Shown: positions 1-5,065 of the stretch, piece by piece
Numbering within the stretch: the stretch's first letter is position 1
How the letters are laid out: each line of letters opens with the position of its first letter
Assembly: GCF_027920745.1 (NCBI RefSeq)
Contig: NZ_JAQIBB010000119.1
Span: 1 to 7,156 of the forward strand
Direction of reading: 5' to 3'
DNA length: 7,156 nucleotides
Source: Gallibacterium faecale
Lineage (GTDB): Bacteria > Pseudomonadota > Gammaproteobacteria > Enterobacterales > Pasteurellaceae
Position numbers and translations under genes: made by a program
The notes under the pieces: generated by a model
The model's database searches: none
What the model was told of the DNA's origin: nothing
The model's input: only the letters and a program-made list of their open reading frames with translations

Positions 1-1
1 G

Positions 2-46
2 ATTAAGTTTATTCAGGATTATTTGATGAGTAAAAATGACTTTTAG
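2..46 (+). CDS. possible C-terminal end of a plus-strand gene cut by the window edge
   Basis: Reading from base 2, the frame is open for 14 codons (IKFIQDYLMSKNDF) and ends at TAG 44-46. The other two plus frames close at once (TAA at 4-6, TGA at 24-26). A hairpin starts five bases after this stop, which suits the end of a gene converging on letB. The stretch is far too short to identify a family, and an open run of this length can occur by chance. The inference rests mainly on the downstream hairpin. Confidence 0.25.
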   Translation: MKFIQDYLMSKNDF

Positions 47-104
47 CTTCCAAAATGTCCATTAGGAGGCTGTTTTATGATTGTAGCCTCCATTTTGTCC
101 ATTA
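44..104. repeat. imperfect direct repeat, two 21-base copies 40 bases apart
   Basis: Copy 1 (44-64) and copy 2 (84-104) both begin TAG, share TCCA in the middle and end TGTCCATTA. They match at 17 of 21 positions; the differences are T/C at position 5 and AAA/TTT at positions 10-12. Parts of both copies overlap the arms of the hairpin at 51-97. The repeat is non-coding and I do not recognise it as a known element. Confidence 0.5.
51..97 (+). terminator. hairpin, candidate terminator of the gene entering from the left
   Basis: The inner stem GGAGGCT (65-71) pairs perfectly with AGCCTCC (85-91) around a 13-base loop. An outer stem CAAAAT (51-56) can pair with ATTTTG (92-97), leaving an 8-base bulge on the left side only. 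The inner stem is followed on the plus strand by ATTTTGT, a short and imperfect T-run. It could therefore be a weak intrinsic terminator for a plus-strand gene ending at 46. The interrupted T-run and large loop keep confidence modest. Confidence 0.35.
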
Positions 105-173
105 CTCCGAAAATTTGTATTGTTTAGCAGATTCGATTTTAAGGAAATTCAAATTTAGAATAGTTAATGATGA

Positions 174-201
174 GATCTACACCTAAAACTAGGTGTAGAT
201 C
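174..201 (-). terminator. perfect 12-bp hairpin just after letB, candidate transcript end
   Basis: GATCTACACCTA (174-185) is the exact reverse complement of TAGGTGTAGATC (190-201), with a 4-base loop (186-189). It begins 19 bases beyond the letB stop codon on the minus strand. No T-run follows the stem on either strand: the minus-strand continuation reads TCATCATTAAC. It therefore lacks a key part of a textbook intrinsic terminator. It may stop transcription weakly, shield the 3' end of letAB mRNA from exonucleases, or act with Rho. Confidence 0.45.
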
Positions 202-220
202 AAAAGATTACTCAGTTACC

Positions 221-2872
221 TTATTCCTGTGCAGCACTGCCTTGATTCCAAGTTTGACTTTCAGCTGGTTTTTTAGTTTGCAGTAAGAAATGCTGATAAG
301 GTTTTGCAACAGGTTGTACAACTTTGCCTGATGGCGTAGAGAATGCGATACCACCACGTAGAAGTTGTTGTGTGGTACCTGTTTCTAAATTAACACCACT
401 CCAGCCTACATCTAACGAATAACCAGACGCAAGCCAGAATTCACTATTTTGGCGAACTAAATGGCGATATTGTTGATCAAGAATAATATCAACAAACACG
501 CGATCAGCAGTAGTATTTAATTGAATATTGCGAATTTCACCAACTTGAATCCCCCGATATAACACAGGTGCACCGATAGAAAGTGAGGCTGCATTTTCAG
601 TTTCTACAACTAATGGGAAACCGTGACGATACTTATTACTGTCGGTACTTTGCGTTAATTTAAAACGTGTTTGGCTATTACCACTACCAAAACTGACATC
701 AATATAAGGTTTAAACAATGCATCTAGATTTTGCACGCCACCAGCAGAAATTTGCGGGGTAACTACGGAGAATTGGCTGCCTTGTTTGCTTAATTGGGAA
801 AAGTAATCGCCCGTGATTAAAGCGTTAGCAATCACTTGTTGTTTTTTCTGATCAAGGGAAATTTTCTTAATTTCACCAATAGTAACGCCTAAATAGCGTA
901 ATGGCATACCTACGGCAAGATTACTCGCATCATTGGCAATTAATTGGATTTCTTGTCCTGCAGAAAGCGCAGTTGTTTTATCTGGATAGAGCAGCGTTTG
1001 TTCTCCACCACTATTCACATTTTCAAAGCTAATTGCCCCTTTTAAAATACGAGATATTGGCGCTGCTTTAATATCTACACCTTGTAATGAAACATCAACT
1101 TGTACTGCACTTTCCGCCCAGAAACGACTTTGTTTAGTAAAGAGATGACGATATTGTTGATTAATAAATACACCAACATTAAAGCCCTGTTTTGTTGGCG
1201 TAATAGTTAAAATTTTACCCACAGGTAAACGGCGGTAGAGGACAAGCGAATTTTCGCTAATATCAGGTAATTCAGCCGTTGTAAGGACAATCGTTGGTTT
1301 AATTTCATTAGAAGTAATGCCTGCGAGCGCATTACTACTGTTTTCATAGAGTGGATATTCAGAGAGCGGTTTACTCCGTTTATTAGATTGGAGTAAAACA
1401 TTAATTCCGCCTTGCAGCCATTTACGTGGCGAATCTACACTAACCTGCACACCATCACTGCTGAGATTTAAATTAAAGTTACTTGCTGCAACAAATAGGG
1501 TATCTGCATTAATTAAATGGCGGTAAGCTGACAAAATAACGACTTGAAAAGAAACATGGTTAATATCAACTTGGCGGGAAACAATCTCCCCAATTTTTAA
1601 GCCGTTATAAACAACAGGTTGCCCTTCTTCAATATTATATGTTTGTGGAGCAGTGAGGGTTAATAGTAAGATTCCCGGTTGTTGTAGTAATAATTCAGAT
1701 TGTTTAATCACCTCAAATGATAAAGCAGGTTTTCCAGATCCTTCTACAATTTCAAAATATTTTCCTTGTAGGAATTGGGTAATATTTGTGACTTCTGCTA
1801 ATGAAGGGCGATCGCGTAATACAATTTTTGAGCCGGCTTTTAGATTATTTTTGATACTTGGATCAACAAGCAATTTAGCTTGTAAAGTTTTACTGCTATG
1901 TACAGCAGTTTCACTATCTTCATCATAACTAATTTCACTTAAGACCCCGACTTGAATGTCGTGAAAATAGACGGGAGTTTCATTTTCTCTTAAACCAGCC
2001 GTGTCGTGAGGTAAGGTGATATCGACATTTAGTCCACGTTTAGCAGCCTTAATTGAGGAGTAGAGTGAGAAAGTACTATCCGTTTTTGCTTCTGGGCTAT
2101 CATCAGGCGAGTCAAAAGCAATGGCACCTTGTAAAATAGCTCGCACACTGTCCATATTAATAGAAATACCGCTTAAGCTAGCATCTGCTTTGATCCCACT
2201 AATATTCCAGAAACGGCTATCCTGTTTCACAAATTTTGCATATTGTTTATAAATAATGATGTCAATTGCGACTTTTTTATCATCAGTAAAAGCGTAGTTA
2301 TTTACTTTTCCAACAGGTACCTTACGGAAGAAAATACTTGATCCCATTTCTACTGAACCAAGATCATCTGCGACTAAGTGGATCAATAAATCGCCTTCAT
2401 TTAATTCTGCAATAGGACCTTCTTCTTCAGCTACAAAGGTATCAGCTTCTTCGCCTTTTCCTGGGGAAAGCGTGATGTAATTTCCTGAAACTAACGCATC
2501 TAAACCCGATACACCAGCTAAAGTCGCAGTAGGTTGAACAATCCAGAATTTTGTATCCTCTCTTAATACTGAAACGGCTTCAGGATAAATATTGGCTGTT
2601 ACCTGCACAGATTTCATATCTGGGGTGAAATTTACTTTTTTCACTAAACCAATTTGTAAGCCTTGATAACGAATAGGCGTTTTTTCAGCCACTAAACCCG
2701 ATCCCTCAGAGAAATAGATCGTGATTTGTTCGCCTTGTTCTTTATGTAATTGATAAAAAAGAACGATTCCAACACAAAAAGCAATAAACGGCAGTAGCCA
2801 GAATGGCGAGATTCGTTTTATGGTAGAAAGTTTTGCTGGTGTAGAAGTGGAGGCATTATTGATGTGCTTCAT
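221..2872 (-). CDS. letB: LetB (YebT), seven-MCE-domain lipid-transport tunnel protein
   Basis: This is an 883-residue protein anchored in the inner membrane by one segment (about residues 24-41, FWLLPFIAF onward), with the rest in the periplasm. Seven MCE domains follow, starting near residues 47, 160, 280, 400, 525, 641 and 751. Each carries the core pattern aromatic-x-x-hydrophobic-x-hydrophobic-G: YQGLQIG, FRKVPVG, FHDIQVG, YNGLKIG, YRRLPVG, YLGVTIG, YRGIQVG. Seven domains and this length match E. coli LetB (877 residues) rather than PqiB (three domains) or MlaD (one). In the family, six copies stack seven rings into a hollow tube spanning the periplasm that carries lipids between the membranes. 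The charged tail after about residue 848 has no recognised motif. ATG 2872 is chosen over an in-frame TTG at 2899 because GGA lies six bases upstream and the 18 residues before KRISPFWLLPF resemble the E. coli spacing. It overlaps letA by 17 bases, so translational coupling is likely. No pqiC-like lipoprotein gene follows. Confidence 0.95.
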   Translation of the reverse strand: MKHINNASTSTPAKLSTIKRISPFWLLPFIAFCVGIVLFYQLHKEQGEQITIYFSEGSGLVAEKTPIRYQGLQIGLVKKVNFTPDMKSVQVTANIYPEAVSVLREDTKFWIVQPTATLAGVSGLDALVSGNYITLSPGKGEEADTFVAEEEGPIAELNEGDLLIHLVADDLGSVEMGSSIFFRKVPVGKVNNYAFTDDKKVAIDIIIYKQYAKFVKQDSRFWNISGIKADASLSGISINMDSVRAILQGAIAFDSPDDSPEAKTDSTFSLYSSIKAAKRGLNVDITLPHDTAGLRENETPVYFHDIQVGVLSEISYDEDSETAVHSSKTLQAKLLVDPSIKNNLKAGSKIVLRDRPSLAEVTNITQFLQGKYFEIVEGSGKPALSFEVIKQSELLLQQPGILLLTLTAPQTYNIEEGQPVVYNGLKIGEIVSRQVDINHVSFQVVILSAYRHLINADTLFVAASNFNLNLSSDGVQVSVDSPRKWLQGGINVLLQSNKRSKPLSEYPLYENSSNALAGITSNEIKPTIVLTTAELPDISENSLVLYRRLPVGKILTITPTKQGFNVGVFINQQYRHLFTKQSRFWAESAVQVDVSLQGVDIKAAPISRILKGAISFENVNSGGEQTLLYPDKTTALSAGQEIQLIANDASNLAVGMPLRYLGVTIGEIKKISLDQKKQQVIANALITGDYFSQLSKQGSQFSVVTPQISAGGVQNLDALFKPYIDVSFGSGNSQTRFKLTQSTDSNKYRHGFPLVVETENAASLSIGAPVLYRGIQVGEIRNIQLNTTADRVFVDIILDQQYRHLVRQNSEFWLASGYSLDVGWSGVNLETGTTQQLLRGGIAFSTPSGKVVQPVAKPYQHFLLQTKKPAESQTWNQGSAAQE

Positions 2873-4088
2873 AATTTTTCCATAATAATCGTGTATCAAA
2901 AACTTCAGCAGAAATCATAGTTAAGAACACAGCCAATCCAAAATAAATGGCTGCAGGACCTACTGAAAAACTAATAATTTGTCCTCGAGTCACTAATGAC
3001 ATCATTAGGGATAAAACGAAAAGATCGAGCATTGACCAACGTCCTACAAAGTGAACGATTTCAAATAACTTCATTTGTAAATGAATATTTTTACCATATC
3101 CAAAATGAATGCAACCTAATAAATAAAGCATAATTAAGATCTTACAGACAGGAACAAAGATACTGGCAATAAAAACAATCGCTGCAATACTGTAGTTCCC
3201 CATCTTAATAAAAGAGATGACACCTGACATTAAGGTATCAGCAGTAGGTGCACCATTTACATAGACGATAGAGATCGGTAAAAAATTGGCGGGCAGCAAC
3301 ATAATTGCACCAGCGATTAATGTGCTCCAAGTTCGCTGTAAAATAAGATTAGAATCAATCGCTGTATTTGCGTGACAACGTGGGCAGAAATGACCAATAG
3401 CTTGATCAGCAGGGAAGCTTAAGCCACAAGTGACACAATAGCGTAAATGTTCACTAGTAATATTCTCTGGTGGATAAAATTTATCCCAAAACTGTTTTGG
3501 AGATGTTTTAGTAAATAACAGAATCGTGAGAAAAGTAACCAACACAAAAGGCACTAAATAGATCGTAAATGAAATACTTGCATATTCTCTTACTTTAAAA
3601 GCTGCTACACCAAGTGAAATCAAATAGACATCTAGCATTACCCAAGACTTAATATAATTAAGTGAGAGTAACAACATTTTTGCGTTGATTTTAAATAGAT
3701 AGCAAAGTTGTAACAAAATGATGATTACGACAAAAGCAATGGGCATTGCAATCGCACAGAATAAAACTAAAAAGGCACTATATGGATACCCTTCTGTTGC
3801 CATCTTCCAAACGCCACTCCAAATTGAGGCATAGACTGGTGTACCCAATAGTTGAATATTAAGTAATGGGAAGGAAAATGCGAGTGGCATCAAAATCAAA
3901 ATAGATAATGCTAAGATTGAACAACGTTTTAAACTCCAAAGATTACCTACCCGTACAGTATGATGGCAATGCGGGCAATTTGCTTTTTGGTGCTTTTGTA
4001 ATGGCGGTAGTAACATTGCGTGATCACAAATATCACAACAAATAGCACGTTCTGTGGTATCAGATGAAGAAAACGCTTTAATTAACAT
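2856..4088 (-). CDS. letA: LetA (YebS), polytopic PqiA-family inner-membrane partner of LetB
   Basis: This is a 410-residue membrane protein built of two tandem PqiA modules. Each begins with a four-cysteine zinc ribbon: C18/C21 with C38/C41, and C218/C221 with C235/C238. Each ribbon is followed by about four membrane segments, near residues 56-79, 103-130, 148-165 and 172-193, then 255-276, 299-325, 352-366 and 375-395. Both modules keep the W-x-MLD motif (SWVMLDVYLIS at 148-158, RWSMLDLFVLS at 350-360). The stretch LLPANFLPISIVYVNG (264-279) closely resembles E. coli LetA (427 residues). LetA is thought to load or receive lipids at the base of the LetB tube. ATG 4088 is the first start after an in-frame TAG 21 bases upstream; its Shine-Dalgarno match is weak. 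It is the first gene of the operon, with letB overlapping its 3' end. PqiA is the close alternative name, but the seven-MCE partner and the absence of pqiC point to LetA. Confidence 0.94.
   Translation of the reverse strand: MLIKAFSSSDTTERAICCDICDHAMLLPPLQKHQKANCPHCHHTVRVGNLWSLKRCSILALSILILMPLAFSFPLLNIQLLGTPVYASIWSGVWKMATEGYPYSAFLVLFCAIAMPIAFVVIIILLQLCYLFKINAKMLLLSLNYIKSWVMLDVYLISLGVAAFKVREYASISFTIYLVPFVLVTFLTILLFTKTSPKQFWDKFYPPENITSEHLRYCVTCGLSFPADQAIGHFCPRCHANTAIDSNLILQRTWSTLIAGAIMLLPANFLPISIVYVNGAPTADTLMSGVISFIKMGNYSIAAIVFIASIFVPVCKILIMLYLLGCIHFGYGKNIHLQMKLFEIVHFVGRWSMLDLFVLSLMMSLVTRGQIISFSVGPAAIYFGLAVFLTMISAEVFDTRLLWKNYEAHQ
2879..2883 (-). promoter_or_regulatory. ribosome binding site that supports the ATG start of letB
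   Basis: On the minus strand ATGGA is followed by AAAATT and then the ATG at 2872, giving a short Shine-Dalgarno core at a six-base spacing. It lies inside the last codons of letA, as expected for a coupled gene pair. It favours this ATG over the TTG nine codons upstream. Confidence 0.5.
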
Positions 4089-4145
4089 TGAAATTTGCTT
4101 GGAATGACACTATTAGTTTAAATAAGCCAATAAAGTTGTTGAACA

Positions 4146-4173
4146 AGTATATAAATAAAGAGAGAATATACAA
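4146..4173 (-). promoter_or_regulatory. candidate sigma-70-type promoter of letAB
   Basis: On the minus strand TTGTAT (4173-4168) and TATACT (4151-4146) are separated by 16 bases. The -10 matches the consensus at five of six bases, the -35 only at three. Transcription would start near 4139, leaving a leader of about 50 bases before the letA ATG. The region is very AT-rich, so chance matches are common. I found no comparably good promoter pointing towards proQ in the same intergenic space. Confidence 0.3.
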
Positions 4174-4247
4174 GTAAATAATCTTATCGATTTGAATTTC
4201 AAATAGGCGTCAATATTGGCTGATTTTTTAGATTAAAGTCAGATTGA

Positions 4248-4297
4248 TACGAGTAGGTAGGTCTAATTTAGGACAGTTTTTGACAATTACGAGTAGG
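4248..4297 (+). repeat. 10-base direct repeat in the proQ leader
   Basis: TACGAGTAGG occurs at 4248-4257 and again at 4288-4297, 40 bases apart. The second copy, with the next base A, contains the GAG and AGGA purines that can serve as the proQ ribosome binding site just before ATG 4301. The first copy duplicates that sequence but has no ATG directly behind it. Whether this is a chance duplication or a second ribosome docking site in the leader cannot be told from sequence. Confidence 0.55.
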
Positions 4298-4300
4298 ACT

Positions 4301-4957
4301 ATGTCGTTAGAAACAGAAAATAAAAATGAACAGCAAGTTAATGCTGAAACAACTTCAAAAAATAAATTCCAAGAAAACAACCAAGTTATTGCATATTTAA
4401 CCGAAAAATTCCCTCTCTGCTTTTCTACTCAAGGTGAAGCAAAACCGTTAAAAATCGGGATTTTCCAAGATCTTGCAGAAAGATTAAAAGATGATGAAAC
4501 TGTTTCAAATAGCCAGTTACGTCGTGCATTACGTCAATATACAGCAGGTTGGCGTTATCTTCATGGGTATAAACCGGGGGCTAAACGTGTTGATTTAGAC
4601 GGTAATCCTTGTGGCGAAGTTGAATTACAACATATTGCTCATGCGGAACAACGCTTACAAGAAAGCAAAGCGAAAAAATTTGGTAAAGCTGCTGAAGCGC
4701 GCGATAAACAGCCAAAAGAGCAAAGAACACGTAAGCCAAATTACAAAAAAGGCGCTGCAAAAGGTGACGTTAGACGCAGACCTGTATTAGTGCCAGTTGA
4801 TTTATCTAATTTACAAGAAACTCAACAGGTTAAAATTAAAGTAGGTGAAAAGACACAAGTAGCGACTGTGATTGCGGTTAATAAAGACAGTGTACGTGTT
4901 GAATTAGCACAAGGTTTGATTTTAACAGTTACTGAAGATAAAGTATTTCAACTTTAA
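4301..4957 (+). CDS. proQ: ProQ, FinO-domain RNA chaperone
   Basis: This 218-residue protein is a global RNA-binding protein that stabilises structured small RNAs and mRNA 3' ends; in E. coli it was first linked to activity of the ProP osmolyte transporter. The FinO fold spans about residues 25-120 and contains PLKIGIFQDL (49-58) and the highly conserved RVDLDGNPCGE (96-106). R96 aligns with the RNA-contacting R80 of E. coli ProQ, and W84-R85-Y86 matches its WRY. A Lys/Arg/Gln-rich linker (about 122-160) follows, shorter than in E. coli. A Tudor/SH3-like C-terminal domain (about 164-218, ending TEDKVFQL) closes the protein. ATG 4301 is preferred over an upstream in-frame TTG at 4244: the extra 19 residues do not resemble the family, and GAGTAGGA lies just before the ATG. 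prc follows 108 bases downstream on the same strand, as in E. coli. Confidence 0.96.
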   Translation: MSLETENKNEQQVNAETTSKNKFQENNQVIAYLTEKFPLCFSTQGEAKPLKIGIFQDLAERLKDDETVSNSQLRRALRQYTAGWRYLHGYKPGAKRVDLDGNPCGEVELQHIAHAEQRLQESKAKKFGKAAEARDKQPKEQRTRKPNYKKGAAKGDVRRRPVLVPVDLSNLQETQQVKIKVGEKTQVATVIAVNKDSVRVELAQGLILTVTEDKVFQL

Positions 4958-4981
4958 TTAGCAGTTGTAAATAATCATCAA

Positions 4982-5003
4982 TGAAGCAGGGAAACCTGCT
5001 TCA
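4982..5003 (+). terminator. 9-bp hairpin with GAAA tetraloop between proQ and prc
   Basis: TGAAGCAGG (4982-4990) pairs perfectly with CCTGCTTCA (4995-5003) around the loop GAAA, a very stable GNRA-type tetraloop. It starts 24 bases after the proQ stop. The following bases, CGTTTCTAAC, contain only a short T-run, so it may be a weak terminator or attenuator that lets some transcription through to prc. It could equally be a stabilising 3' hairpin. ProQ is known to favour such 3' stem-loops, so self-binding is an inference worth noting. Confidence 0.6.
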
Positions 5004-5030
5004 CGTTTCTAACACAAGTTCAAATTGATT

Positions 5031-5042
5031 GATAAATTTATC
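5031..5042. promoter_or_regulatory. perfect 12-base palindrome upstream of prc
   Basis: GATAAATTTATC is exactly its own reverse complement and lies seven bases before the prc Shine-Dalgarno. With the two bases to its left it also offers a weak extended -10 (TGA then TAAATT, 5030-5038), but no convincing -35 stands upstream. It might be an operator for a dimeric regulator or part of a prc-specific promoter. AT-rich palindromes of this size are not rare, so this remains tentative. Confidence 0.25.
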
Positions 5043-5048
5043 GAAGTT

Positions 5049-5055
5049 AAGAGGA
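5049..5055 (+). promoter_or_regulatory. ribosome binding site of prc
   Basis: AAGAGGA is a near-consensus Shine-Dalgarno with ten bases between it and ATG 5066. The spacing is slightly long but workable. It supports the chosen start, which also places a complete signal peptide at the N-terminus. Confidence 0.65.
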
Positions 5056-5065
5056 TTGGACACGA

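Noticed and set aside
26..46. Six-codon open frame ATG to TAG as a leader peptide
   Set aside because: It is in the same frame as the possible partial gene, is very short, and has no downstream plus-strand gene to regulate before proQ.
1207..1401. 64-codon minus-strand frame inside letB
   Set aside because: It is a shadow of the letB frame with no recognisable features.
1653..1928. 91-codon plus-strand frame opposite letB
   Set aside because: It lies wholly inside letB on the other strand and shows no domain, signal peptide or family-like sequence; the letB frame is clearly the coding one.
4280..4285. Exact TTGACA as a -35 box for proQ
   Set aside because: A -10 at normal spacing would fall inside the proQ coding region around 4303-4308, where the sequence does not resemble TATAAT.
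4244..4300. N-terminal extension of ProQ from TTG 4244
   Set aside because: The 19 extra residues do not resemble ProQ proteins, and a better start with purine-rich sequence upstream lies at 4301.
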